A program made the translations under genes and the position numbers. This document shows positions 37,413-46,247 of a stretch of 64,000 nucleotides of DNA, piece by piece (position 1 is the first letter of the stretch; each line of letters begins with the position of its first letter). Source of the stretch: Aquabacter sediminis (GTDB lineage: Bacteria; Pseudomonadota; Alphaproteobacteria; Rhizobiales; Xanthobacteraceae); the NCBI RefSeq assembly GCF_028863665.1, contig NZ_JARBFX010000009.1, positions 172,293 to 236,292 of the forward strand, read 5' to 3'. The notes below the pieces were generated by a model that saw nothing but the letters and a program-made list of their open reading frames with translations, did no database searches and was not told the DNA's origin.

Positions 37413-38453
37413 ATGAAGCGCTTGATGATTTCCCTCGCGGCCCTTGCCGTCGCCTCGGCTGCAACGGCCCAGGACCTGCCCAAGACCCACCTGAAGGTGG
37501 TCGGCGGCCTCTCCAACCTCACGGCTTACCAGGACTATGAGAAGCCGTTCTGGACCACCACCATTCCGGAGACTTCCAAAGGCCAGGTCACGGCCGAGAT
37601 CAAGGGCTTCAATGAGATGGGCCTGAAAGGGCCGGAGCTGTTGCGCCTGATGTCCCAGGGCGTGGTGGAGTTCGGCACGGCGACGCTGTCCTATTTCGCC
37701 TCCGACAACCCGATAAACGAGACCATCGATCTTGCCGGCCTTGCTCCCGACGCCAAGACCGCGCGGCAGGTGACGGCGGACTTTGAACCGGTCTTGGCAA
37801 AGACCTATGGCGATGGCGCCAATGTGCGCCTGCTCGGCATCTCGCCCTATCCTGCGCAGGTTCTGTTCTGCAACGCGGATATCAAGGGCCTGTCCGACCT
37901 GAAGGGCAAGAAGGTGCGGACCTCCTCGCGCACCCAGGCCGAATTCGTGGAGGCCTTCGGCGGCTCCAGTGTCACCATGGCGTTCGGCGAAGTGGTGCCG
38001 GCGCTTCAGAACAAGGTGGTGGACTGCGCCATCACCGGCTCGCTCTCGGGCTATTCGGCCAAGTGGTACGAGGTCTCCACCCATCTGCTCGCCCTCCCCA
38101 TCAACTGGAACCAGCAGATCCACGCGGTCAATGAGAAGGCCTGGCAGAAGCTCGATCCCAAGGTGCAGGCGTTCCTGAAGGAAAGCATCGCCGGCCTCAT
38201 GGACCAGATGTGGAGCGCCGCCGCCAAGCAGACTGTCACCGGCTTCGACTGCAACACGGGTGCGGCCTCCTGCCCCTATGAGGTGAAGGGCAAGATGGTG
38301 CTGGTGCAGCCGACGGATGCGGACCGCGCGCAGCTGAAGAAGGTGTTCCAGGAGCAGATCCTGCCCAAGTGGGCGGCCCGCTGCTCGGCCGACTGCGTGG
38401 CGGCGTTCAATGCCACCATCGGCAAGGACCTGGACCTGACCGCCAAGAAGTGA
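37413..38453 (+). CDS. dctP: TRAP transporter solute-binding protein (DctP family)
   Basis: A 346-residue periplasmic binding protein of a tripartite ATP-independent transporter. The signal peptide (ISLAALAVASAATAQ) precedes DLPKTHLKVVGG. The DctP core includes LKGKKVRTSSRTQAEFVEAF with the substrate-carboxylate arginine, GEVVPALQNKVVDCAITG, and an extra disulfide-type segment (CNTGAASC) plus CSADC at the C-terminus, so it belongs to a Cys-containing branch. AGAGGA precedes ATG 37413. A perfect 12-base-stem hairpin follows. Confidence 0.92.
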   Translation: MKRLMISLAALAVASAATAQDLPKTHLKVVGGLSNLTAYQDYEKPFWTTTIPETSKGQVTAEIKGFNEMGLKGPELLRLMSQGVVEFGTATLSYFASDNPINETIDLAGLAPDAKTARQVTADFEPVLAKTYGDGANVRLLGISPYPAQVLFCNADIKGLSDLKGKKVRTSSRTQAEFVEAFGGSSVTMAFGEVVPALQNKVVDCAITGSLSGYSAKWYEVSTHLLALPINWNQQIHAVNEKAWQKLDPKVQAFLKESIAGLMDQMWSAAAKQTVTGFDCNTGAASCPYEVKGKMVLVQPTDADRAQLKKVFQEQILPKWAARCSADCVAAFNATIGKDLDLTAKK

Positions 38454-38460
38454 ACCCGAT

Positions 38461-38487
38461 GGCGGGCCGCGCAGTGCGCGGCCCGCC
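38461..38487 (+). terminator. Perfect 12-bp stem-loop between dctP and dctQ genes
   Basis: GGCGGGCCGCGC (38461-38472), loop AGT, GCGCGGCCCGCC (38476-38487). It begins eight bases after the dctP stop and is not followed by T's. It probably limits read-through or protects the dctP message so that binding protein exceeds permease. Confidence 0.6.
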
Positions 38488-38532
38488 CTTCGCGGGAAAC
38501 ACCTCCCCCGCTTCCTTCCGGGAACGAGCCCC

Positions 38533-39153
38533 ATGACGCGCTATTCCGCACCTCCCCTTCTGACGGCGATGACACGCCTCGCCGAGACCATCGCCCGTTC
38601 CGCGGTCTGGGTTGGCGGCGCCCTGACCATTGCGAGCGTGCTGTTCATCACGCTGGATGTGCTGGCTCGCAAGTTCCTGGGCCGGCCTCTCGGTGGTGCG
38701 GACGAGTTGTCGAGCTATGCCTTCGCCATTTCCACCACCTGGTCACTCGCCTTCGCGACGCTTCAGCGGGCCAATGTGAGGGTGGACGTGCTCTACCAAT
38801 ATCTGCCGGTGCGGCTCTCGGCTGTGCTGGACTGGATCTCGCTGGTATCGCTCGGCACCTTCATGGGCTTCCTGACCTATTATGCCTATGACGTGGTGGC
38901 GGCTTCCATCGTCCAGAATTCCCATGCCAACACGCCGCTCGCCACCCCCCTGTGGATTCCTCAGGGCCTGTGGTTCGTCGGCTTGGTGTTCATGTGCATC
39001 GTGCTCGCGCTGATGCTGCTGCGGGCCTCGGTGGCGCTGGTCACCGGCGACATCGACACCGTCAAGGCACTGGCCGGGGTGCGATCCACCAAGGAAGAGG
39101 CGGAAGAGGAAGCGGCCGCTGGCGAGCGGATGGTGAAGGGGGAGCAGGCATGA
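38533..39153 (+). CDS. dctQ: TRAP transporter small permease (DctQ family)
   Basis: A 206-residue small membrane subunit with four hydrophobic segments: SAVWVGGALTIASVLFITLD, then ELSSYAFAISTTWSLAF, WISLVSLGTFMGFLTYY and GLWFVGLVFMCIVLALMLL. The ALQRANVRVDVLYQYLP-like segment (ATLQRANVRVDVLY) is the family hallmark. The C-terminal tail is highly acidic (KEEAEEEAAAGE). Its stop overlaps the large permease start by four bases. Confidence 0.9.
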   Translation: MTRYSAPPLLTAMTRLAETIARSAVWVGGALTIASVLFITLDVLARKFLGRPLGGADELSSYAFAISTTWSLAFATLQRANVRVDVLYQYLPVRLSAVLDWISLVSLGTFMGFLTYYAYDVVAASIVQNSHANTPLATPLWIPQGLWFVGLVFMCIVLALMLLRASVALVTGDIDTVKALAGVRSTKEEAEEEAAAGERMVKGEQA

Positions 39154-40433
39154 TCGCGACCACCCTTATCCTCCTACTGGTGCTGATCGGTCTGTCCATT
39201 CCCGTCGGCGCCGCGCTGGGCGTGCTCGGCCTCATCCTGGACCCGCTTTACTCCTTCCTGCCGCTGACGCGGGCCATTGGGGAACTGGCGTGGAGCACCA
39301 ACAACGAGTTCCTGCTGGTTGCCATTCCCCTGTTCATCCTGCTCGGCGAGGTCCTGCTGCGGGCGGGCTTTGCCGAGCGCATGTACAGCGCCATGAGCCT
39401 CTGGTTGTCCTGGCTGCCCGGCGGCCTGATGCATGCGAATATCGGCGCCTCGGCGCTGTTCGCCGCCACCTCCGGCTCCAGCGTCGCCACGGCGGCCACC
39501 GTGGGCACGGTGTCGATCCCGCAGATCAAGCGCTACGGCTATAATGAGCCACTGTTCCTTGGCAGCCTGGCGGCCGGCGGAACGCTGGGCATCCTCATTC
39601 CGCCCTCCATCAATCTCGTCATCTATGGCGTTCTGACCAATTCCTCGGTGCCCAAGTTGTATCTGGCGGGGATCATTCCAGGCCTGCTCCTGGCCGGCCT
39701 GTTCATGGTCACGATCATCGTCGCCTGCATCGCCAAACCCGCCTGGGGTGGACAGAGGGTGCGGGCGAGCTGGGGCGAGCGGCTGCGGTCCCTGGTGCAT
39801 CTGGCCCCGCCGCTCGGCATCTTCCTGCTGGTGGTCGGGTCCATCTATGCCGGCCTTGCCACGCCAACCGAGGCCGCCGCGTTGGGCGTCACCGGCGCGC
39901 TGATCCTTGCCGCGTGGTTCGGACGCCTGAGCCTGTCCATGCTGCGGGAGGCGGTGGAAGGCACCATGAAAGCGAGCGCGATGATCATGCTGATCATCAT
40001 CGCCGCCGGCTTCCTGAACTTCGTCATGTCGGCCACGGGCATCACGGACGCGGTGGTGGGGTCCATCTCGGGCCTTGGATTGTCGCCAGTACAGATGCTG
40101 GTGGTGATCGTGATCTTCTACCTGATCCTCGGCTGCTTCATGGAGACGCTCTCCATGATGATCACCACCATTCCGATCGTCGCCCCCATCATGATCGCGC
40201 TCGGATACGATCCGATCTGGCTGGGGATTCTCATCATCATCCTGGTTGAGGCCGCGCTCATCACCCCGCCGGTGGGGCTGAACCTGTTCGTGGTGCAGAG
40301 CTTGCGCAAGAGCGGCTCAATGGGCGCCGTCATCGTCGGCAGCGTCCCGTTCGTGCTAGCCATGGGGCTGCTGCTCGTCCTCATCAGCGTGTTTCCGGAT
40401 CTCTGCCTGCTGTTGCCGCGGATCTTTTCGTAA
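39150..40433 (+). CDS. dctM: TRAP transporter large permease (DctM family)
   Basis: A 427-residue large membrane subunit of the TRAP transporter, carrying the Na+-coupled transport path. Signatures: FLLVAIPLFILLGEVLLRAG (about 50), ASALFAATSGSSVATAATVG (about 95), GTLGILIPPSINLVIYG (about 148) and the second half NFVMSATGI...MMITTIPIVAPIM...LITPPVGLNLFVVQ. It is coupled to dctQ. A longer frame upstream is a shadow of dctQ. Together with 37413-39153 it completes the transporter. Confidence 0.93.
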   Translation: MIATTLILLLVLIGLSIPVGAALGVLGLILDPLYSFLPLTRAIGELAWSTNNEFLLVAIPLFILLGEVLLRAGFAERMYSAMSLWLSWLPGGLMHANIGASALFAATSGSSVATAATVGTVSIPQIKRYGYNEPLFLGSLAAGGTLGILIPPSINLVIYGVLTNSSVPKLYLAGIIPGLLLAGLFMVTIIVACIAKPAWGGQRVRASWGERLRSLVHLAPPLGIFLLVVGSIYAGLATPTEAAALGVTGALILAAWFGRLSLSMLREAVEGTMKASAMIMLIIIAAGFLNFVMSATGITDAVVGSISGLGLSPVQMLVVIVIFYLILGCFMETLSMMITTIPIVAPIMIALGYDPIWLGILIIILVEAALITPPVGLNLFVVQSLRKSGSMGAVIVGSVPFVLAMGLLLVLISVFPDLCLLLPRIFS

Positions 40434-40451
40434 CGCAGCGGCGCCCCCTTT

Positions 40452-40479
40452 CCGGTCCGCCCGAAACGGCGCGGACCGG
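40452..40479 (+). terminator. Stem-loop after the TRAP permease gene
   Basis: CCGGTCCGC (40452-40460) pairs perfectly with GCGGACCGG (40471-40479) around a ten-base loop. There is no T-run. It separates the TRAP genes from the DUF1445 gene. Confidence 0.5.
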
Positions 40480-40550
40480 CGGTTCCCTCCCGCTCCAGCG
40501 CACCCTGCCGGCAATACGGCGGGCCGGGGGCGGCTTGTCTCGAGGTCAAG

Positions 40551-41342
40551 ATGCAAACTCAGGCTTACCCCACCCCCTATGCCGCTCGCCTTGCTGCCCG
40601 CTCCGGCGAATTGGACGTTCCCACGGCCAATATCGCCCCCGGCTTTGTGCAGGCCAATCTGGCCATCCTGCCGCGCGATCTGGCCTATGACTTCCTTTTG
40701 TTCTGCCAGCGCAATCCCAAGCCCTGCCCGCTCGTGGGGGTTTCGGAAGTGGGGGACCCCAAGCTTCCGCTGCTCGGCCATGACCTCGACATTCGCACCG
40801 ACGTGCCGCGGTACCGGGTCTGGGAAAAGGGCCAGGTGGTGGCGGAGGTGACGGACATCACCCCCTACTGGCGTGACGACCTCGTCACCTTTGCCATCGG
40901 CTGCTCGTTCTCGTTCGAGGAAGCGATGCTGGCGGCAGGTTTGCCGGTGCGCCATATCGAGCAGTGCTGCAACGTGCCCATGTACCGGACCGGCATCGCC
41001 ACGACGCCCGCAGGCCGTTTCTCGGGCCCGCTGGTCATGTCCATGCGTCCGCTGTCCCCCAAGGATGCGATCCGTGCCGCGCAGGTGACGGCGCGCTTCC
41101 CATCCGTGCATGGCGGGCCGCTGCATATCGGCGATCCCAGCCTGGTGGGGATCAAGGACATCCACAAGCCAGACTATGGCGACGCGGTGCACATCCGATC
41201 CGGCGAAATTCCCGTCTTCTGGGCCTGCGGCGTCACCCCCCAGTCGGTGATCGCTGCCAGCATGCCGGATTTCTGCATCACCCATGCCCCCGGCTATATG
41301 CTGCTCACGGACATACCGAACGCTGACCTCGCCGTTTGCTGA
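40551..41342 (+). CDS. DUF1445 family protein (putative hydro-lyase/D-glutamate cyclase-like)
   Basis: A 263-residue DUF1445 protein. The family signature is clear: [20 protein letters not shown] at about 29, then [40 protein letters not shown] and [15 protein letters not shown] at the C-terminus. Homologues are called putative hydro-lyases, and a eukaryotic relative is a D-glutamate cyclase making 5-oxoproline. Position downstream of a creatinase-like hydrolase and a TRAP importer suggests processing of a cyclic or amide carboxylate (inference). The biochemical role is not proved by sequence. Confidence 0.88.
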   Translation: MQTQAYPTPYAARLAARSGELDVPTANIAPGFVQANLAILPRDLAYDFLLFCQRNPKPCPLVGVSEVGDPKLPLLGHDLDIRTDVPRYRVWEKGQVVAEVTDITPYWRDDLVTFAIGCSFSFEEAMLAAGLPVRHIEQCCNVPMYRTGIATTPAGRFSGPLVMSMRPLSPKDAIRAAQVTARFPSVHGGPLHIGDPSLVGIKDIHKPDYGDAVHIRSGEIPVFWACGVTPQSVIAASMPDFCITHAPGYMLLTDIPNADLAVC

Positions 41343-41492
41343 CGGGCCGTGGCGGGCGGCTCCCGGTTGATGTCGGGAGGCGCCCAGGCCACGCATGTGG
41401 TGGCGGTCGGACATGCCGCAACTGGGTCGCGCCACGTCCGCCGAACGCTGCTCCGGGCTCCGGCCCCGCGACGGGTGGGGGAGGGGGCGCCC

Positions 41493-42296
41493 TCAGGCCG
41501 CGGCGCCGGCCGCCTCGCGGGGCTTGTCGAGGTCAGCCCAGATGCGGGCGAAATAGTCGGTGAACAGCGGGTCGGACCGCAGGTCCACCGGGTCGCGGCC
41601 CACCTTCTGCAAGGTGATGTGGTGGAGATTGCGCACCACGGTGGGGCGCAGGCCCAGCACCAGCACCCGGTCCGCCATGGCGATGGCCTCGCCGATGTCG
41701 TGGGTGACGAGGATGGCGCTCTTGCCGCGCTCCGCGATGATGCGCGTCACATCCGCCTGGAGCAGCAGGCGGGTCTGGAAGTCCAGTGCTGAGAAGGGCT
41801 CGTCCAGCAGGATTACGCCGGGATCGAAGGCGAGCGTCCGCATGATGGCGACGCGCTGGCGCATGCCGCCGGACAAGGTGGCGGGCTTGGCGTTCTCGAA
41901 TCCGGACAGGCCATAGGCAGCGATCAGCCCCATGGCGATCTCGCGGGACTTCGCCTTGGGCGTGCCGCGCACTTCCAGCCCCAGGACCACGTTTTCCAGC
42001 ACCGTCCGCCAGGGCAGAAGGAGGTCCTTCTGGAGCATGTAGCCCACATGGCCGGTGGCCTGCTCCACCCGCCGCCCGTTCACCTCCACATGGCCGCGCG
42101 TGGGTTCGAGCAGGCCGGAAATGATGTTGAACAAAGTGGACTTGCCGCAGCCGGACGGCCCGACAATGGCCAGCGTCTCGCCCTCATAGAGTTCGAAATC
42201 CACCTTGCGGATGGCCTCCACGCCGCCGGTGGTCGAGGCGAAAGTCATGCCGATGTCCTGCGCCCGCAGGACGATCTTGCGGCTGGTGTCGCTCAT
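41493..42296 (-). CDS. NitT/TauT-type ABC transporter ATPase in rut operon
   Basis: A 267-residue ATPase of the SsuB/TauB/NrtD class: Walker A GPSGCGKSTLFNIISGL at about 46, Q-loop MLQKDLLLPWRTVLENV (the class hallmark), signature LSGGMRQRVAIMRTL at about 144, Walker B ILLDEPFSALDFQTRL and switch THDIGEAIAMADRV. Its ATG overlaps the rutD stop (ATGA). It is the last gene of the operon 46092 to 41493. With the permease at 43126 and the binding protein at 45082 it forms an importer, presumably for the pyrimidine-derived substrate (inference). Confidence 0.92.
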   Translation of the reverse strand: MSDTSRKIVLRAQDIGMTFASTTGGVEAIRKVDFELYEGETLAIVGPSGCGKSTLFNIISGLLEPTRGHVEVNGRRVEQATGHVGYMLQKDLLLPWRTVLENVVLGLEVRGTPKAKSREIAMGLIAAYGLSGFENAKPATLSGGMRQRVAIMRTLAFDPGVILLDEPFSALDFQTRLLLQADVTRIIAERGKSAILVTHDIGEAIAMADRVLVLGLRPTVVRNLHHITLQKVGRDPVDLRSDPLFTDYFARIWADLDKPREAAGAAA

Positions 42297-43090
42297 CGGT
42301 CGGCCTCCGCGCAGAAGTCGAGCATCATGGAGTTGAACACGTCGGGGCTGACCGCCGTAAAGGCATGGGCGCCCCACTCCACCTCCGCGACGCGCGCGCC
42401 GGGAATGCCGGCACCCAGCTCACGGGAAAGATAGGAGGGCACCAGCGCATCGTCCCGCGCGGCGGCCAGGAAGGTCGGCACGCGGATCTCGGAAAGACGC
42501 GCGCGTCCGTCGAAGGCCAGGAAGGTCTCAATGCGCGACACCATGGTGTCGATGGCGGGGAAATGGGCGACCATGTGCGCCTCCTCCGCCTCCAGGGCCT
42601 GCGCATTCTCGGCGATCCAGCGCGGCGGATAAAGGAAGAGTGGCTGCGCCCGCACATAGGCCTCAGGGCCTGAGGTCAAGAGGATGCGCGTGCGCACCTC
42701 GAAACAGCGGCGGATGAAGGCGTCCGCATTGGCCCAGCCGTTCACGATGGTGAGGCTGCGCACACGATCGGGCGCCGCGAGGGCGAGCTCCATGCCGATG
42801 ATGCCGCCAATGGCATGCCCGGCCACATGGGCACCCTCCACTCCTGCGGCATCCAGCACGCGGATCATGTCGCCGGCCATCTCCGCAACGCTGCGTGGGC
42901 CGATGTCGCGCCCGCTGCGCCCGGTGCCCGCATGGTCGTAGAGGATGACTTGGTGCGTCTGGGACAGCGCCTCCAACTGCGGCCGCCAGAAGTTTCCGGA
43001 GCCTCCCATGCCGGCAGACAGGAGGATAGGCGAGCCGGTGCCGTGGACTTCGTAATAGAGGTCGGCGTCGCCGCCGGTCGCATAGGGCAT
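42293..43090 (-). CDS. rutD: RutD-like alpha/beta hydrolase (aminoacrylate hydrolase)
   Basis: A 265-residue alpha/beta hydrolase. SAGMGGSGNFWRPQLEALSQ, then HQVILYDHAGTGRSG, are at the N-terminus. The nucleophile elbow reads VAGHAIGGIIGMELAL, with Ala where Ser is usual. The cap region ...NADAFIRRCFEVRTRILL and AQPLFLYPPRWIAEN match RutD closely, as does the C-terminal GAHAFTAVSPDVFNSMML. RutD speeds aminoacrylate hydrolysis to malonic semialdehyde, and E. coli RutD likewise has GHALG at the elbow. ATG 43090 is chosen; an in-frame TTG at 43114 is an alternative. It sits next to rutB and rutC, which supports the assignment. Confidence 0.85.
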   Translation of the reverse strand: MPYATGGDADLYYEVHGTGSPILLSAGMGGSGNFWRPQLEALSQTHQVILYDHAGTGRSGRDIGPRSVAEMAGDMIRVLDAAGVEGAHVAGHAIGGIIGMELALAAPDRVRSLTIVNGWANADAFIRRCFEVRTRILLTSGPEAYVRAQPLFLYPPRWIAENAQALEAEEAHMVAHFPAIDTMVSRIETFLAFDGRARLSEIRVPTFLAAARDDALVPSYLSRELGAGIPGARVAEVEWGAHAFTAVSPDVFNSMMLDFCAEADR

Positions 43091-43125
43091 GGACGAGAAA
43101 CCTGATCTGAACAAGGGAGGGAGGA

Positions 43126-43926
43126 TCAGCCGCGCAGGCGGCGCTCGATCCAGTCGATGGCGCCGTACATGGCGAGCGCCACGGCCATCAGGGCGGCGAT
43201 GCCCACCCAGACCGCGTTGAGGTCATAGAGGACGCCGGCATAGTAGATCATGTAGCCGAGCCCTTCCTTGGAGGCGATATACTCGCCCACCACCGCGCCG
43301 ATCAGCGCGAAGCCCACATTGAGGCGGAAGGCGGAGACGATCCACGGCATGGCGCCGGGCACGATCACGGTCCGCCAGGTGCGCAGCCGCCCCGCGCCCA
43401 GCGAGCGCATGAGCTTGACCAGATCCTCGTCCACCTCCTTGGCGCCCTGTTGGGCGGTGATGAGGGCGACGATGAAGGTGATGATGGCGGCAATGGCGAT
43501 CTTGGAGCCGAGCCCGATGCCGAACCACACGATGATGAGCGGCGCCAGCGCGATCTTGGGCAGGCCGTTCATGGCGATCATATAGGGCCGCAGCACCGCC
43601 GCGCCGGTGGGAAAGAGCCAGAGCACGAGCCCCGCCGCGCTGCCGAACACGGTGCCGATGGCAAAGCCGGCAATGGCCTCCCAGGCGGTGAGCGCGCTGT
43701 CGCGCAGCAACTCGCCGGACAGGAGAAGCGTCCAGCCCTTGGCGAACACGCCGCTGGGCTGGCCGTAGAGATAGACCGGCAACACGCCGGTGCGGATAGC
43801 GATTTCCCAGGCGCCCAGCAGGCCCGCCAGCAGCAGCACCTGATAAAGCGCGACGCGGGAGGGCGACGGCACGCGCACGCGCCAGCCACCGGCTTTCGGC
43901 AGGGCCTCGGTCCGTGCGAGTGCCAT
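43126..43926 (-). CDS. NitT/TauT-type ABC transporter permease in rut operon
   Basis: A 266-residue permease of the SsuC/TauC class, with about six membrane helices. The signature NGLPKIALAPLIIVWFGIGL precedes the EAA-type loop LMRSLGAGRLRTWRTVIVPG. The C-terminal FALIGAVVGEYIASKEGLGY is also typical. It lies between rutC and rutD genes, with only four bases to rutC. It is the single permease of the importer, presumably a homodimer. Confidence 0.92.
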   Translation of the reverse strand: MALARTEALPKAGGWRVRVPSPSRVALYQVLLLAGLLGAWEIAIRTGVLPVYLYGQPSGVFAKGWTLLLSGELLRDSALTAWEAIAGFAIGTVFGSAAGLVLWLFPTGAAVLRPYMIAMNGLPKIALAPLIIVWFGIGLGSKIAIAAIITFIVALITAQQGAKEVDEDLVKLMRSLGAGRLRTWRTVIVPGAMPWIVSAFRLNVGFALIGAVVGEYIASKEGLGYMIYYAGVLYDLNAVWVGIAALMAVALAMYGAIDWIERRLRG

Positions 43927-43930
43927 CGGA

Positions 43931-44320
43931 TCAGCTCCGCTTGTGCGCGATGGAGGCGATCTCCACACGCGCGCCGGGCTTCACCAGGCCCACCTGCACG
44001 CAATAACGAGCCGGCTTCTCGCCTGGAAAGTATTCCGCATAGACCTTGTTGATAGCGGCGTAGTCGCCCCAATGGGTGAGGAAGACATGGTTGAAGGTCA
44101 CGTCCGCCATGCTGGCGCCGGCCGCTTCCAGGACGGACTTGATGATCTCCAGCACATGGCGCGTCTGCGCCTCCGCATCGTCCGGGAACACCACGTTATT
44201 GTCCTGGTCGAAGGGCAGCGTGCCCGAGACATAGACGACATTGTCGGCCTGCATGCCGGGGGAGAAGGGGGCGAGCGGCGTGCCGGAACCGGCGGGAATG
44301 ACGGCGCGGGGGGTGGTCAT
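43931..44320 (-). CDS. rutC: RutC, 3-aminoacrylate deaminase (RidA family)
   Basis: A 129-residue RidA/YjgF-family protein. It follows E. coli RutC nearly residue for residue in the regions I recall: [56 protein letters not shown]-type [20 protein letters not shown]. The substrate-carboxylate arginine is in PARYC. It deaminates 3-aminoacrylate (and related enamines) to malonic semialdehyde in the Rut pyrimidine pathway. It is six bases after rutB. Confidence 0.92.
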   Translation of the reverse strand: MTTPRAVIPAGSGTPLAPFSPGMQADNVVYVSGTLPFDQDNNVVFPDDAEAQTRHVLEIIKSVLEAAGASMADVTFNHVFLTHWGDYAAINKVYAEYFPGEKPARYCVQVGLVKPGARVEIASIAHKRS

Positions 44321-44326
44321 GGGGTC

Positions 44327-45070
44327 TCAACCTTCCTGGGAGGTGGGGGCGATCTGGCCGAAGGCGCGGCGGAAGTCGGCGACGGACGAGACCCAGCCGA
44401 AGAAGGTCTCGATATTGTAGATCGCCGCCTTCTGGGCGAAGTCCGGCCCCGCCTGGTGGGTGGCGTCCTCGAGCACGATGCCGAAATATTCGAGGTGGAA
44501 GCCGTCGCGCAGGGTGGATTCGACGCACACATTGGTGGCGATGCCGCAGAAGACGAGATTGCGGATGCCGCGGGCGCGCAGGATGCTGTCGAACTGCGAG
44601 TTGAAGAAGCCGGAATAGCGGGGCTTGGGCACCCGGATGTCGCCGGGCTGGGGCTTCAGCGCGTCCACCAGCTCATAGTCCCAGCCGCCCTTGGCCAGCA
44701 GCGTGCCGGCCAGTTCCGGCTTGCGCCGCATGGTCTTCAGCGCGTTGGACTTGTGCCAGTTGGGCGAGCCGGGGCCGCCGGCCTCCACATAGTCGCCATC
44801 CCAGCCATTCTGGAAGAAGATGACCTGCACGCCCGCCGCGCGGGCGATGGCCACCGTTTCCACGCACTGGTCGATGGCGGCCTTGGCGCCTGAGATGTCG
44901 AAGCCGGCCAGGTCCAGATAGCCGCCGGGGGAGGCATAGGCATTCTGCATGTCCACCACCACCACGGCCGTCTCCTCCACCGCGAGGGTGAGCGGTTCGG
45001 GCCGGGCGGGCAGCGTCACGGTGCGACGCTGCCGAGGAAAAGCGGTGGAAACGGGGGTCACAACGGTCAT
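44327..45070 (-). CDS. rutB: RutB, ureidoacrylate amidohydrolase (isochorismatase family)
   Basis: A 247-residue cysteine hydrolase. Catalytic triad: Asp in [20 protein letters not shown], Lys in [17 protein letters not shown] and Cys in [18 protein letters not shown]. Long stretches ([52 protein letters not shown]) match E. coli RutB almost exactly. It cleaves the carbamate from ureidoacrylate peracid/ureidoacrylate to give aminoacrylate. The RutA oxygenase that makes its substrate is not encoded in the window. It starts 11 bases after the binding-protein gene. Confidence 0.93.
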   Translation of the reverse strand: MTVVTPVSTAFPRQRRTVTLPARPEPLTLAVEETAVVVVDMQNAYASPGGYLDLAGFDISGAKAAIDQCVETVAIARAAGVQVIFFQNGWDGDYVEAGGPGSPNWHKSNALKTMRRKPELAGTLLAKGGWDYELVDALKPQPGDIRVPKPRYSGFFNSQFDSILRARGIRNLVFCGIATNVCVESTLRDGFHLEYFGIVLEDATHQAGPDFAQKAAIYNIETFFGWVSSVADFRRAFGQIAPTSQEG

Positions 45071-45081
45071 TTGGGAGCCTC

Positions 45082-46092
45082 TCAGCCGGCCGTGCCGAAG
45101 TCCTTGGCGGCCTTCAGCGCGAAGGAATTGTCGACCATCTGCGCATAGGGCAGCGTTTCCTTGATCGAGCCGCCAGCCAGCTCCAGCTGCATGGCGCGGT
45201 CCCACTCCTCCGTGGAGATGGTGGGCGCGGTGGGAATGGCGGTGCGGGAGCCAAAGAAGTTCTTCGTGGCATTGGCGATGACGGACGGCGCCACCTTCGG
45301 GAAATACTTCTCCGACACCTGCGTGAACACGCCATTGTCCTGGTGCATGAGCTTCTGCGCCTCGGCCAGCGCATTGCAGAAGGCCTGAATGGCGGCGGGG
45401 TTCTTGGCGATGAAGTCCTCGGTCGCCATGGCCGTGGTGAAGGCCACAGGGCCGATGATGTCGGCAAAAGAGAGCACCGGCTTCAGGCCGAACTGCTCGA
45501 CACCGATGGAGATGTCCCACTCGAAGGCGGTGGCCACGTCCGCGCGGCCGTCCTTGACCGCTGCGGCCTGCGCGCCGGCTGGCAGTTCGAGGAAGGTGAC
45601 GCCGGCCTCCTTGGGATCGAACTTGCCTACCACCTTCATGGCGTAGTTCGGCACCTGGATGGTGGAGGAGGGGAATTTCAGGGTGGCGATGGTCTTGCCC
45701 TTGAGGTCCTCGATGGACCGGATGGGGCTGTCCGGACGGGCCATGGCCCACATGGAGACGCCGCCGACAATCTTGGCGATGTTCTTGATCTTGCCGCCCT
45801 CGCGGGTGGCGTTCACCGACATGCCGGGGCTGGTGACGCCGAACTGGGCGCGGCCCGACAGGAGGATGGGCGTGGGAAGCGCGATGCCGCCGGCTGTGGA
45901 GACTTCGGCCTCCAGCCCGTGCTTGGCGAACAGGCCCTTGTCTGCCGCCACATAGAGCGAGGCGTACATGCCGAGGCGCAAGGCCTCGGAGATGACCACG
46001 GGCGTCCCGGCCGCCCGGGCAGGCAGGCCGAACGTGGCCACGGTGGCGCCGGCAAAGGAGAGCTTCAGGAGTGAACGACGGTCCATCACCAT
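45082..46092 (-). CDS. NitT/TauT-type ABC transporter binding protein
   Basis: A 336-residue periplasmic binding protein of the SsuA/TauA/ThiY type and the first gene of the rut operon. The leader [20 protein letters not shown] is a clear twin-arginine signal, cleaved after LPARA. The mature protein begins [20 protein letters not shown], with [16 protein letters not shown] typical of the family, and [20 protein letters not shown] in the hinge region. Starts at 46092 and 46086 are both possible. The ligand is probably a pyrimidine or its ring-opened product, judged only from the neighbouring rut genes. Confidence 0.9.
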   Translation of the reverse strand: MVMDRRSLLKLSFAGATVATFGLPARAAGTPVVISEALRLGMYASLYVAADKGLFAKHGLEAEVSTAGGIALPTPILLSGRAQFGVTSPGMSVNATREGGKIKNIAKIVGGVSMWAMARPDSPIRSIEDLKGKTIATLKFPSSTIQVPNYAMKVVGKFDPKEAGVTFLELPAGAQAAAVKDGRADVATAFEWDISIGVEQFGLKPVLSFADIIGPVAFTTAMATEDFIAKNPAAIQAFCNALAEAQKLMHQDNGVFTQVSEKYFPKVAPSVIANATKNFFGSRTAIPTAPTISTEEWDRAMQLELAGGSIKETLPYAQMVDNSFALKAAKDFGTAG

Positions 46093-46186
46093 GTCTGACC
46101 CCATTCTGGAAAGGAAGGCGGCGGTGGCTTGGTGCCCCGTCCATCGGGCGTCGCAGGATGGCGGTGCCCATTTATTAGTCTCGTCC

Positions 46187-46202
46187 AGAATGGTGGCATT
46201 CT
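46187..46202. promoter_or_regulatory. AGAATG-GTGG-CATTCT inverted repeat, candidate LysR operator
   Basis: A perfect 6-4-6 inverted repeat in the divergent region between the rut-operon binding-protein gene and the LysR gene at 46248. It lies 45 bases before the LysR start, close enough for autoregulation and for control of the rut operon. Confidence 0.55.
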
Positions 46203-46247
46203 CGCCTTTTATTAACAAGGCGGAAAAAACTGATATATTCATTAGTT

